Notes: generated from the letters alone by a model not told the origin. DNA of 64,000 bases from Lachancea thermotolerans CBS 6340 (GCF_000142805.1 NC_013083.1:1302001-1366000); one strand, 5' to 3'; positions 49,960 to 59,978 are shown, counted from the first letter of the stretch. Numbers and translations: made by a program.

Positions 49960-51780
49960 ATGGGCCATCCAATAGAAGCCAAGATCTTGGCGCTCTCACA
50001 GCGCACAGGGCTGGACGAAGTGACCCTAAAGCTTGCGATATGCCTTTTTACTTCCTTTCCCTTCAACGCGCTACTGAAACGGCTGCCAGACCATAGAGTG
50101 AACCTGAAATGTTGGTACATCATTTCAGTCGCTGCGTTCTACCTTTTCGGCGTACTCAACATCTTCACGGGCTTCCGCACGCTTTTCGTCAGCACCATGT
50201 TTACCTACGTGATCACCAGGTTTTACCGCTCAAGGTTCATGCCCTACGTGAACTTTGTCGGGGTGATGGTGCATTTGGCGGTCAACCACCTTGGCGCTCA
50301 GTTTTTCGGTACGGCTGACCCCTCCAAGGTCGATATCACGGGCGCTCAAATGGTCTTGGTGATGAAGCTCTCATCTTTCGCGTGGTCGTATCACGATGGC
50401 ACAAACGCGGACCACGCCCACCTCACTGACCACCAGAAGTCACGCGCAATTTCACACCATCCAAGTCTGCTTAGCTTCCTGGCGTATGCATTTTTCTATC
50501 CCTCGCTATTCACCGGTCCAAGCTTTGACTTTGCGGACTTTGAGTCGTGGCTGAACTGCGAAGTATTCCGCGACTTACCGGACGCACGCAAGCCTAGACG
50601 TAGGTGGACAACTAGAGACCGCAACCTGCGCAGACAGATCCCCAAGTGCGGAGGGCTCGTTTTGTGGCGGATTGCCCAAGGCATTTTTTGGATCACGCTG
50701 TCTTCAGTCCTTCCTAACTACATCTCGAAGGAATACATGTTTACACCGGAGTACGCTAACAAGTCCTTTTTCTACAAAATCCATTACCTTTACATTCTCG
50801 GTTTTACGTTCCGTCTCAAGTACTATGCTGCGTGGACCATGTCCGAGGCTTCCTGTATCCTTTGTGGTCTAGGCTATAATGGATACGACCCTAAGACCAA
50901 GAAAATAAGATGGGACAGGGTTCGGAACATCGACATTTGGAAGTTTGAGACCGCATCCAACACACACGAGGGCCTAGAGGCTTGGAACATGAACACGAAC
51001 AAATGGTTAAAGTACTATGTTTACTTGAGGGTAACAAAGCCAGGTGCTAAACCAGGCTTCCGCAGCACGTTGTTCACTTTCCTAACGTCTGCTTTCTGGC
51101 ACGGAACAAGGCCCGGATATTACTTGAGTTTTGCAACTGGCGCTTTATACCAGACATGCGGCAAAATTTACAGACGTAACCTTCGTCCGCTATTTCTCGC
51201 TGCTGATGGCTCGGCGCTCCCAACTAAGATAATCTATGATGTGATCTGCTTTTACTTGATGAAGCTTGCGTTCGGATATCTCGTGCAGCCATTTGTTATT
51301 TTGGAACTGCCAGGCTCTCTAGCGTGCTGGCGGTCTGTCTACTTCTACATTCATCTTGGGATCGCAGCCACATTCTTCATTTTTAAGGGTCCTTTTGCAA
51401 AGCCTGTTCTCAAGTTCATTAAATCCCACCACCCAGCTGTGGTTGCGGAGGAGAAGCAAAAGCAGCAGCTCGAGGAGGCCGGCCCACTTGGAGACATCGT
51501 AAAGGCTAAGAACCTCTATGAGCAGGAGGAGAGCTCGAGCAACATGCACCTGGGCATTCCAGACGCAGACTTTGATCGCTTCAATCTCGACGAAGCGAAG
51601 AAGGAGTTCAAGGAGTTTCTGGAGTCCTACGAGAAATGGAGATCAGAGAAAGGCCTAGAAATAGAAGAGCAAAACTTGCAAAAAGCTTTCGAGAACTTTA
51701 AAGAGGAGATGGGGCCAGGTAAAACCAGAAGAACTAGCTTCAGCAGTTATTCACCCAAGCCCATCCAGAAGAAAGACTGA
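49960..51780 (+). CDS. ALE1: Lysophospholipid acyltransferase, MBOAT family
   Basis: Encodes 606 residues (619 in S. cerevisiae) of Ale1/Lpt1, the broad-specificity ER enzyme that re-acylates lysophospholipids in the Lands cycle. It has about eight or more hydrophobic spans between residues ~25 and 490. The MBOAT motifs are visible: WNMNTNKWLKYYVYLR (~342-357, with the conserved asparagine) and FLTSAFWHGTRPGYYLSF (~378-395, with the conserved active-site histidine). The cytosolic tail after ~490 is charged and probably coiled (EEKQKQQLEEAG, KKEFKEFLESYEKWRSEKG). Orthologue of YOR175C; convergent with MED4 at 52 bases. Confidence 0.96.
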   Translation: MGHPIEAKILALSQRTGLDEVTLKLAICLFTSFPFNALLKRLPDHRVNLKCWYIISVAAFYLFGVLNIFTGFRTLFVSTMFTYVITRFYRSRFMPYVNFVGVMVHLAVNHLGAQFFGTADPSKVDITGAQMVLVMKLSSFAWSYHDGTNADHAHLTDHQKSRAISHHPSLLSFLAYAFFYPSLFTGPSFDFADFESWLNCEVFRDLPDARKPRRRWTTRDRNLRRQIPKCGGLVLWRIAQGIFWITLSSVLPNYISKEYMFTPEYANKSFFYKIHYLYILGFTFRLKYYAAWTMSEASCILCGLGYNGYDPKTKKIRWDRVRNIDIWKFETASNTHEGLEAWNMNTNKWLKYYVYLRVTKPGAKPGFRSTLFTFLTSAFWHGTRPGYYLSFATGALYQTCGKIYRRNLRPLFLAADGSALPTKIIYDVICFYLMKLAFGYLVQPFVILELPGSLACWRSVYFYIHLGIAATFFIFKGPFAKPVLKFIKSHHPAVVAEEKQKQQLEEAGPLGDIVKAKNLYEQEESSSNMHLGIPDADFDRFNLDEAKKEFKEFLESYEKWRSEKGLEIEEQNLQKAFENFKEEMGPGKTRRTSFSSYSPKPIQKKD

Positions 51781-51832
51781 AACCGCAGCTTTAACCACGC
51801 TAGCTCGCATTAGCATATAACTTTTATTTAGA

Positions 51833-52624
51833 TTAGAATTCTTCCGAATTGAACAGGTCCAAGTCCAAGTCAATATCATCATCCGCCTTCTCACTCTCGT
51901 GATCCTTAGCACCGCTCCCGTCGAACCCGAACGAAGGCCTTCTAGCGACTGGTTCCTCCTTTGTATCCGGGGAACGGATGTCGGTTTGCGCTTCTTCATT
52001 CTCAGAGCTTTTCTCAGAGGTTTTCTGCTCAGAGGAAGCTTGCTGCTCTTGCGCATTTGCACCTTCAGACGCTCGCAGAGAGGCTATAGCCAGCATGCCT
52101 CTCCTCATCGCGTCCTCTGCTGGCCAGACAAAGTTGTTGGGGCCCACGGTGCCTTTATCGAACGTAGGCGGTACGTGAGTGAATTTAGCCAGCTTCATTG
52201 CATAATCTAGAAGGACATCTGTGAAGACCTTTTCTCGCTGTTTGAGCATTGTCTCACGCTCAAACTCAACCTGCTCGAGCATTGGGAGCGCATTGAGGTC
52301 ACTTCCGCATTCTGTGAGCGTTTCTAAGATGCGAATTGTTTTTTCATCCGTATCCCGGTGTTCCTCGTCTAGCGTCTTGGCTCTGGTATCGATCTCGTCG
52401 TATTTCGGAAGACACTCCAGGGACTTGTAAAGCTGTTTGTCGGCCTCTATGAGTGCGCGTGCGAGCTCGAGGTCCGGGTTGAACCTATCTACAGATGCCA
52501 CAAGTTTCCCTAGCGTATCTTCGAATTCGCAAATATCATTGTATACCTGAAGCTTTGAAAGAGGATTTTCGACGCTATCAGAACGGTCAGGTCCCGGGTT
52601 TCTGTGGCCTGTAGATGTGCTCAT
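51833..52624 (-). CDS. MED4: Mediator complex subunit 4
   Basis: Encodes 263 residues (284 in S. cerevisiae) of Med4, a middle-module subunit of Mediator that connects activators with RNA polymerase II. The helical core spans ~20-185 with IEADKQLYKSLECLPKYDEI (~60-80), LEQVEFERETMLKQREKVFTD (coiled coil, ~118-138) and the conserved hydrophobic YAMKLAKFTHVPPTFDKG and NFVWPAEDAMRRGMLA segments (~143-180). The C terminus is acidic and disordered, ending in DDDIDLDLDLFNSEEF. Orthologue of YOR174W. Confidence 0.94.
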   Translation of the reverse strand: MSTSTGHRNPGPDRSDSVENPLSKLQVYNDICEFEDTLGKLVASVDRFNPDLELARALIEADKQLYKSLECLPKYDEIDTRAKTLDEEHRDTDEKTIRILETLTECGSDLNALPMLEQVEFERETMLKQREKVFTDVLLDYAMKLAKFTHVPPTFDKGTVGPNNFVWPAEDAMRRGMLAIASLRASEGANAQEQQASSEQKTSEKSSENEEAQTDIRSPDTKEEPVARRPSFGFDGSGAKDHESEKADDDIDLDLDLFNSEEF

Positions 52625-52851
52625 CTGGCAGACAATGCGGTTGCCGGTGGGTCTGAAGAAGCCTTTCTCTCCACAGCTCGGTACTTTTCCTTGATCGTGT
52701 TATAACCAACAACTGAATCATAGTTATAACGCCAACGAATTACCAGTCATCAACGACGGGTCATCGCTCAACCATCGAACTAGAAACTGTAGTGCCGGCA
52801 AGGGCTCCTGCGAGAGGCCATCTGAGTATTTTCGGGTACTCATAAGCACTG

Positions 52852-53820
52852 CTATTGATGGTCTTCTTCTGTTGACCCCGGACAGTGCTCAAAGAGATCT
52901 TTTTCACTTTCGAACTGGACCCCACAGTAGAAGCAATAGTTCAGCTCGACCCTGAGGTGGATATTGATCCCAGTGATCTGTTGGTCGAGTGGCAGCTCTT
53001 GGAAGATTGCAAGTTCGTCATCTTCTGAGGAACCGGTTGTCTTGGCGATGGTGGGGCCTGGCGAAGCGCTGGCGCTCGCTGAAGGAGTGGCTTCTGGGGA
53101 GGACGAGTCGGAACTATTCGCTTCGACTTCTTCTTCAAGTTTCTTGCTTACGCTGGTACTCAGCTCGTGAAGGTGCGGCGCTTCTTCGCTGGTTTTGGGT
53201 TTTAGTTTCCGCTTCAATTCAACGACGTATTCTCGCCACAGACAGTTGTAGTCTCGCGGGTCGCTATCAACCGTGAAGCGCTCAATGTCGCCACTGAGCT
53301 CGAAAGCAGTTTTTTGCATCCTGTGGAGCACTCTAGCTTTCCTAGCCCTGCCGCCATTGTCTTGGACCCGTTTACGGTAGCTCGTCACGTCTTCCAGCGA
53401 AGGCTCGTCGAGCGAGATGAGAGAGCTGGTCCGTTTGATACCTTGGCGCTTGGTGTTCCGGGCCACAGCTATTGGCTCTGTGATGGCCGTTCCACTGCCT
53501 TTTCCTAGGGCCCCTCCCATCTTGAAGCCCATCTTGTTCATCATGGCAAACCCCTTCGGCATAAGCGCTGCAGCTTTTTGGTGTGCATGGTCCTTCTTGG
53601 GACCAGGGAAGTCACTTGAAGGTGCTTTGGGTCCCTCTGGCCCAGGGAACTCGTGTTCAGGGACCTCATCTGGTAAGGCCATTGTTAGGTAGTCGGGCTC
53701 CTCGCTGCTCTCGGCATCGCTCTGGCGTTCCTGGCGCTCTGCGCTGGACAAAGGCCTTGCACGTTTGGGAGGGAGAGGAGGCTTCTCGTCATTGTCGGAC
53801 TCGGCGAGCTCTCGCTTCAT
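52852..53820 (-). CDS. CMG1: G-patch protein Cmg1
   Basis: Encodes 322 residues (274 in S. cerevisiae YLR271W). The N terminus is basic/acidic and disordered, with PPKRARPLSS. A G-patch-like segment, FAMMNKMGFKMGGALGKGSGTAITEPI, lies near 92-118; such motifs activate DEAH-box RNA helicases. The C-terminal end has FYCGVQFESEKDLFEHCPG, a partial zinc-finger-like sequence (C-X2-C..H pattern incomplete). A Ser-rich insert near 235-265 makes it longer than the S. cerevisiae protein. Between MED4 and DCS1/2, in keeping with YLR271W-YLR270W. Confidence 0.88.
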   Translation of the reverse strand: MKRELAESDNDEKPPLPPKRARPLSSAERQERQSDAESSEEPDYLTMALPDEVPEHEFPGPEGPKAPSSDFPGPKKDHAHQKAAALMPKGFAMMNKMGFKMGGALGKGSGTAITEPIAVARNTKRQGIKRTSSLISLDEPSLEDVTSYRKRVQDNGGRARKARVLHRMQKTAFELSGDIERFTVDSDPRDYNCLWREYVVELKRKLKPKTSEEAPHLHELSTSVSKKLEEEVEANSSDSSSPEATPSASASASPGPTIAKTTGSSEDDELAIFQELPLDQQITGINIHLRVELNYCFYCGVQFESEKDLFEHCPGSTEEDHQ

Positions 53821-53976
53821 TGTACAGCTAGGAATACAATAGTATACACGCTTCTTGGAGCTAAGAGTTCGGACCCAGCTAAAAACATATACATAAAAAA
53901 AACGCAGGCCGCGGCGTTTAGGTTCTAATCCAAGCTTTGATGTATTTCAACTTACTTACCTATTTGATCGCAGTGT

Positions 53977-55119
<1,143 letters not shown>

Positions 55120-55291
55120 TTATAAGAATGCGAGAAGCTCTCTTCGTTTGTCCAATACCTTATTTTTAAGGGTTTGGGAGAAGAGCGAGCTCAGGCAGGT
55201 ATTTTTTGCTGGCGGGGGGAGCGAGATTCTCCGTGCACGGTGACCGCACATTGCTCTCGTGCGGCGCGATGCAGTCATGTGACCATATTTG

Positions 55292-55308
55292 CACGTGACT
55301 TACACGTG
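55292..55308. promoter_or_regulatory. Pair of CACGTG E-boxes near SEC22 3' end
   Basis: CACGTG at 55292-55297 and 55303-55308, eleven bases apart, in the gap between the SEC22 stop and DCS1 start region. Spacing of one helical turn suggests a paired Cbf1-type site for the divergent-side DCS1 promoter. Confidence 0.35.
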
Positions 55309-55311
55309 ATC

Positions 55312-56061
55312 TCAGCGCAGGAACACCCACCACACCAGGAACACGGCCAGCAGCGCGACGATCGCGATGGGCGCGTACTGGCTCAGCAGCAGCTCCAGGT
55401 TGATCTGGCGCGCGGAGCGGCGGTACTTCTTGGAGTCCTGTCTCAGCGAGGCGCTCAGGTCGCTCATCTTGTCGAGCGAGTCGCCGCGGTACAGCAGGTC
55501 CTCGATGTTCTTGGTCATGATCTGCTTGACGCCCGCGAGGTCCTGGTTGAGCTGGTCCAGGTTGTTCTGCACGCGCTTGTCGCTGTAGAGCTTCTTGGTC
55601 TTCTGCAGGAAGTTGTCGAATGTGACGAACGCGTAGGGCCGCACGGACGGCTTGGCGTACTCGTGGCCGTAGGAGTGCTCGAACTCCTGCGCGACCTCGC
55701 GCAGGTACGAGAACGCGAGGTTGCGCGGATACCCGCGCTCGGCGATGACGAAGTACGCGACGCCGCTGGCGCGCGTGTAGTGGATGTCGAAGTCGCCGCT
55801 CTCCAGGGTGGCCTCGTCCGCGGAGCTGGGCGTGAGCCGCGACACGAGCACCTTGACCTTCTTGCGCTGCTCGGAGAGCCGCGCGTCTGTGTCGTCGTCG
55901 ACCGAGGAGCAGAGGGGGAGGCCTGCGGGAGGGAGAGGAGTTAGTAGTGGCGGGAGGGAGAGGGGAGGAGGCGCGGGCGCAGGCGCGCGCTGGCGCACGC
56001 TGGCGCACGCATGTGTGCGTCACATACCGTCTTCGCGGAATATCAGCGTCGACTTGATCAT
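55312..56061 (-). CDS. SEC22: R-SNARE Sec22, spliced
   Basis: Exon 1 is 56028-56061 (encodes MIKSTLIFRED plus the first base of Gly) and exon 2 is 55312-55922, together 214 residues, exactly the length in S. cerevisiae. The 105-base intron has GTATGT (56027-56022), TACTAAC (55946-55940) and CAG (ending 55923). S. cerevisiae SEC22 has no intron. Sec22 acts in ER-Golgi vesicle fusion. The longin domain (~1-125) includes GYPRNLAFSYLREVAQEFEHSYG, the SNARE helix (~130-190) includes NLDQLNQDLAGVKQIMTKNIEDLLYRGDSLD, and a C-terminal anchor (IAIVALLAVFLVWWVFLR) completes it. Without splicing the first exon would be missed. Confidence 0.95.
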
Positions 56062-56506
56062 TGGGCGCGCTGTCAGTGGTTCTGTGTGCGACGTGGGGGG
56101 GCGCTGGAGAAGAGCGCGCGCGCGGACGGACGCTGATTTGCACGGTGGCGATCACGTGTCTCGCGTCACGTGCGGGTGCACTCGTCAGCTGACCGCGGTG
56201 CTTATGTACGAGCAGCACGTGATACTATTCCGGTCATGTGATTCATCCCTCCCCACGATTGTCACGTGGTATTGTATCCCGCGCACGTGACCCAGAGCCC
56301 AACGGGGCTTGGCGCTGCCACGTGACCCTCGCTCTCCCGCCCCGAAGGGTGCAGTTGGGCATCGCTGTCCGCGAGGCTTGGCAAAAGAGAACGCCCACTA
56401 TTTAAGCGTTTGGGCAGCGCGCTCGGAACCGGCGACACCCTGCGGTCCCGCGGCCAGCACCAGTGACTAATACCACGCACACGCTACAGCACCTACATCA
56501 TCTGCG
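56062..56506. promoter_or_regulatory. Divergent SEC22/CREG-like promoter with six CACGTG sites
   Basis: CACGTG occurs at 56153, 56167, 56216, 56263, 56284 and 56319 (start positions), six in 172 bases. CACGTG is the core for Cbf1 and other bHLH factors such as Pho4. The region is GC-rich except for TATTTAAG near 56400, which may serve as the TATA element of the rightward gene. No coding feature is present. Confidence 0.6.
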
Positions 56507-57757
56507 ATGAAGCTTTTCGCACTCGCAACAGCGCTCGCCGCAGGCCTCCAAGTGGCCGGCGCGGAGAGAGAGCACAAGACGCTCGACGCGCACTCCGCGG
56601 CGCGCTTCGCGCGCCGCCTCGCGCTCAAGGAGCGTGACGCGCACGCGAACACAATCGACCGCGAGACCGGCGACCCGGTCTCGTCCGTGGAGTACGTGGT
56701 CGGCAGCGACGCGTGTCACGGCGTCACGACGTCGCAGCCGGGCAACATCCTGCTTCTATTCGTCAACGCAAGCTCGACGTACCAGAACTGGCGCGACAAC
56801 TCGCGGTTCTCGCTGACGCTCGAGAAGCACCACGGGCGGCGGCCCGTGCCGCCGCTGGCGGCGCCGCGCGCCAACTTCTTCGGCGAGCTCAAGCCCGTGG
56901 AGCGGTCCGACGCGCTGGACCAGTGCTTCCTCAGAAAGCACCCTGACGCGGAACACTGGCTGCCCGGCAGCAAGCACCACGACGTGGACGATGGGCAGTG
57001 GTACGAGCTCGACGTGAGCCGCGTGAACTTTGTGGGCGGGTTCGGCAAGCACGGGTTCGCGGGCGAGATCAGCGGCGACGAGTACCACAACGCGGTGGGC
57101 AACGACACGGAGTGGGCGAGCCGCGGCCACGGCGGCGACGACGGCGACGAAGAAAGCTCCGAGTCGCTCTTCAGCATCGCGCACCTGCGCGAGCGCATCC
57201 GCGGCCTGCTGCGCGCGGACGACGGCCACAAGGGCGAGCGCCGCGCCAAGGGCCACCACGCGAAGGGCGGTCACGCCAAGGGCTACCACGCTGAGGGCCG
57301 CGCCAAGAACCACCGTGCTAAGGGCCACGCCAAGGACCATGCCGAGTACCACGCCAAGGACTACGCCGAGGACCGCGCCGAGGACCGCGCCGAGGACCAC
57401 GCTGAGGACCACGCTGAGGACCACGCTGAGGACCGTCATGTCAAGAACCACCCTAAAGCGCAGCCAGAGGAGCAGCGCGGTGTCGCGCGCCTGAGCCCCG
57501 ACGGCGTCAGGCAGATCGGCGTCGCACTCCGCGGATTCCACGGCGAGTACTACATCCAGTACGACCCCGAGTTGAACGGCAGGCAAGTCGGCGAGCAGGA
57601 CGCCCGTGATGAGCAGGACGCTCGTGACGAGCAGGACATCCCCCACGAACAGGACGCCTCCAGCAAGCGCCGCGAGCACAAGGCCAAGGCCAAGGGCAAG
57701 GGCCACTGCAAGGGCGCCAAGAAAATGCACGCCAAGCAGCGCATGCACAACAACTGA
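56507..57757 (+). CDS. Secreted CREG-like split-barrel protein with charged repeat tail
   Basis: Encodes 416 residues. Residues 1-19 (MKLFALATALAAGLQVAGA) are a signal peptide. Residues ~30-205 match the CREG family, a flavin-binding-like split beta barrel related to pyridoxamine-5'-phosphate oxidase: ALKERDAHANTIDRETGDP, NILLLFVNASSTYQNWRDNSRFSLTL, CFLRKHPDAEHWL and WYELDVSRVNFVGGFGKHG, ending in GDEYHNA. CREG proteins are secreted or endolysosomal and usually lack enzyme activity. The remaining half is not part of the family: an acidic linker, then a His/Lys/Glu/Asp/Ala repeat (~243-320, HAEDHAED units), a short globular-looking block (~325-360), an EQDARD repeat and a Lys-rich end. It is not in the S. 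cerevisiae SEC22 neighbourhood. Confidence 0.8.
   Translation: MKLFALATALAAGLQVAGAEREHKTLDAHSAARFARRLALKERDAHANTIDRETGDPVSSVEYVVGSDACHGVTTSQPGNILLLFVNASSTYQNWRDNSRFSLTLEKHHGRRPVPPLAAPRANFFGELKPVERSDALDQCFLRKHPDAEHWLPGSKHHDVDDGQWYELDVSRVNFVGGFGKHGFAGEISGDEYHNAVGNDTEWASRGHGGDDGDEESSESLFSIAHLRERIRGLLRADDGHKGERRAKGHHAKGGHAKGYHAEGRAKNHRAKGHAKDHAEYHAKDYAEDRAEDRAEDHAEDHAEDHAEDRHVKNHPKAQPEEQRGVARLSPDGVRQIGVALRGFHGEYYIQYDPELNGRQVGEQDARDEQDARDEQDIPHEQDASSKRREHKAKAKGKGHCKGAKKMHAKQRMHNN
57235..57440 (+). repeat. Degenerate 12-15-bp tandem repeat coding His/Ala/Glu/Asp
   Basis: Repeated GCCAAGG-ACCAC, then GCTGAGGACCAC and GCCGAGGACCGC units encode HAK.., then HAED and RAED quartets. The array is in frame with the CREG-like gene and GC-rich. 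Confidence 0.75.
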
Positions 57758-58090
57758 GCGTTTCCCCCGCGCTTCGCGCGCCTCTTCTATGGCTCTGTCT
57801 AACCTCTTATGACCTTTGATCCCCCTCCCGGCCGTCGCGGCTTCTCAAGGCCCTGACGGATACATACGCTAGATACTACCTACCAAACACATACACTCAG
57901 CCCGGGATTTGCCAGAGCCTCCACGGCCTGCCCAGCGCATTCGCTGCGTGCACCCGTGCTCATCGGCCCTGCTCGCGTCACGCGAGACGTAAGTACGTTT
58001 CTACATCTTGTAGCACTGCGATGGCGCCCAGCACATAGGCTCCGCCGCCAACATAGGATTCCCACCCGCGCACCGTATCTCCCTACCACC
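57758..58090. other. Intergenic CREG-like/SPP381
   Basis: 333-base spacer with the terminator of the CREG-like gene and the SPP381 promoter. No clear TATA box or factor site is seen. The SPP381 frame is open back to 57956 but homology begins at 58091. Confidence 0.35.
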
Positions 58091-59107
58091 ATGGCCATAA
58101 GGCATTTCAGGCGAAAGCCTCCTTCTGAAGAAATCTCTGACGAATCTTCAGACTCGTCAAGCGATGAGCAGAGCACCAGCGCGCAGGTGCCGCTTGATGC
58201 CGCTGCCTCCAGAGATGCAGCCCAAGACACCGAGCCCACGACGCACCTACTGGCAGCAACACCGCGACCTGCCGCTAGCCCTCAGAAGCCTGCGCTTTCC
58301 GAGACAGCGGTCGAAACAACGATCAAGACAGCGGGCTCGCGAGACGCGCTTCCTCCAAGCGTCGCTGGCCGTAGCGCTGCCGACCCTTCCAACCACAGCG
58401 CATCCGCCTCCTCTGAAGAAAGTGCCAGTGCCAGCGATAGCGACGGTTCTGAAGACTCCTCCAGCGACTCGGACAGTCAGGATTACGCCCTTCCCAAGCC
58501 TGTCTTTGTAAAGAACCTCCGGAAGCGCACAGACCCCGCTACGACTGCGCAGAACGAGAGCTACAGACGCGAGGCTGCTGCCACACGCATCCAGCAGGAG
58601 AAATCCAGACTTGCTCGCGACCAGCAGCTTCCCAGGGCATCGGCATTGCACGGCACCGACCGGGAACTCACACAAGCGATTCTCGAACTCGACGACGACG
58701 ACACCAAGGACCCTTCGCAGGAACACGAAGCATGGCAGCGAAGGCAAGAAGCGAGGGCGCTCAGGACCCGCCAGGCCCTCGAGCAGAAACAAAAAGAGCT
58801 GGAGGAGCGCGAAGCAGCGAGACTCGCAAGCTCTCTCAACGACAACGACGGCTTCGCTACGAGCACCGTCACTAATTCTACAAAAACAAGCACATTAGAC
58901 TCCCGAAGCGTCAGGAGCGCCTCTGCGAACGACGCTTCGGGCCTCGCGCACCCCCATCAAAGAAAGCGCACTTCAAAGGCTGAGATGTCGTCCTCTAAAG
59001 CACACAAGAAATACAGACCACAGTCCTTGAAGGGCTCGGACATTACGCTACCATCGTTAGATCCTAGCCAGCAAAGCCGCGAGGACAACGAGTACTCTGT
59101 CATCTAA
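58091..59107 (+). CDS. SPP381: U4/U6.U5 tri-snRNP component Spp381
   Basis: Encodes 338 residues (291 in S. cerevisiae YBR152W). The extreme ends identify it: MAIRHFRRK versus MSFRHFKRR at the N terminus and DNEYSVI versus ETEYSVI at the C terminus. Spp381 is the yeast MFAP1-related protein that helps activate the spliceosome with Prp38. Residues ~10-125 are Ser/Asp/Glu-rich; LPKPVFVKN (~136-144) matches LPRPLFMKK; ~190-240 hold the MFAP1-like helix (LELDDDDTKDPSQEHEAWQRRQEARALRTRQALEQ). The start at 58091 has a good context (ACCACCATGG). It adjoins RIB7 as in S. cerevisiae, where YBR152W-YBR153W-YBR154C have the same order and orientation. Confidence 0.9.
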   Translation: MAIRHFRRKPPSEEISDESSDSSSDEQSTSAQVPLDAAASRDAAQDTEPTTHLLAATPRPAASPQKPALSETAVETTIKTAGSRDALPPSVAGRSAADPSNHSASASSEESASASDSDGSEDSSSDSDSQDYALPKPVFVKNLRKRTDPATTAQNESYRREAAATRIQQEKSRLARDQQLPRASALHGTDRELTQAILELDDDDTKDPSQEHEAWQRRQEARALRTRQALEQKQKELEEREAARLASSLNDNDGFATSTVTNSTKTSTLDSRSVRSASANDASGLAHPHQRKRTSKAEMSSSKAHKKYRPQSLKGSDITLPSLDPSQQSREDNEYSVI

Positions 59108-59225
59108 GGTAGTCCGGAGGCAGTTTCAGACGTCTATGACGACCTGAGCGTTTCTCATCTCGAAACAAGTGACCGATGGCTCTACTCGCCGAGCACAGCG
59201 GCGAACCGTGATCTCGACACAAGAA

Positions 59226-59978
59226 ATGTCGCTTGTTCCGCTCAAAGACGATCTGCCTTCATTCCTGTATCAATACCTGCCCGCTGCTGCTGCTGGCAAT
59301 GCGTCGCAGAAACCATTTGTGACCCTAACGTACGCACAGTCTCTGGACTCACGCATCTCCAAGGGTAAGGGCCTGCGAACAACCATCTCGCATCCGGAAA
59401 CAAAAACCATGACACATTATCTCAGGTACAAGCACGACGCCATCATGATTGGCTGTGGAACAGCGCTGGCGGACGACCCAGGTCTCAACTGCAAATGGGC
59501 CCCGGCGGGCAAAACTTCAAGCACATCCTCCTCGCCTCGGCCTGTCATTATCGATCCACAGGGAAAATGGGACTTTGAAGGTTCGAAAATGCAGCAGTTA
59601 TTCAGAGAAGATGCTGGGAAGCCTCCGGTGATCGTGGTACGGGACCTGGGCTCCATCCTCAAAAGACATCCTGACGCTACATACGTGTCTGCTCCGTCAA
59701 GCCCAGCTGGCCGATTCGACTGGCTTACATTAATGCTGCTCTTAAAGAGCGAGTTCGGTTTCGAATCCATCATGGTCGAGGGCGGAGCGCTTGTCATAAA
59801 CCAGCTTCTGTCAAGGCCCGACGTTGTTGATAGCCTGATTGTCACTGTAGGAGCAAAATACCTGGGCTCAGAAGGTGTTGAGGTTAGCCCGCCAGTCGGA
59901 GAGGTTAATCTGCGCAACGTACAGTGGTGGAGGGGAACTGTAGACACTGTAATGGGCGCGAAATTGGATTCCCGTTAG
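59226..59978 (+). CDS. RIB7: Riboflavin biosynthesis reductase Rib7
   Basis: Encodes 250 residues (244 in S. cerevisiae) of the NADPH-dependent reductase that converts the 2,5-diamino-6-ribosylamino-pyrimidinone phosphate to its ribitylamino form in riboflavin synthesis. The start at 59226 (MSLVPLKDDLPSFLYQYLP) is chosen by family match over an in-frame ATG at 59169. Blocks include PFVTLTYAQSLDSRISKGKGLRTTISHPETKTMTHYLR (~35-72), the IMIGCGTALADDPGLNCKW segment and SIMVEGGALVINQLLSR (~185-201). Convergent with RPB5. Confidence 0.96.
   Translation: MSLVPLKDDLPSFLYQYLPAAAAGNASQKPFVTLTYAQSLDSRISKGKGLRTTISHPETKTMTHYLRYKHDAIMIGCGTALADDPGLNCKWAPAGKTSSTSSSPRPVIIDPQGKWDFEGSKMQQLFREDAGKPPVIVVRDLGSILKRHPDATYVSAPSSPAGRFDWLTLMLLLKSEFGFESIMVEGGALVINQLLSRPDVVDSLIVTVGAKYLGSEGVEVSPPVGEVNLRNVQWWRGTVDTVMGAKLDSR

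Noticed and set aside
56153-56330. Point centromere suggested by CDEI-like TCACGTG motifs
   Set aside because: The flanking DNA is GC-rich and no AT-rich CDEII or CCGAA-type CDEIII follows; the same check fails around 1980-2080 and at 16660.
56756-57748. 330-codon minus-strand open frame opposite the CREG-like gene
   Set aside because: A Val/Leu/Ala-rich shadow of the repeats on the plus strand; the plus frame has a signal peptide and domain match.
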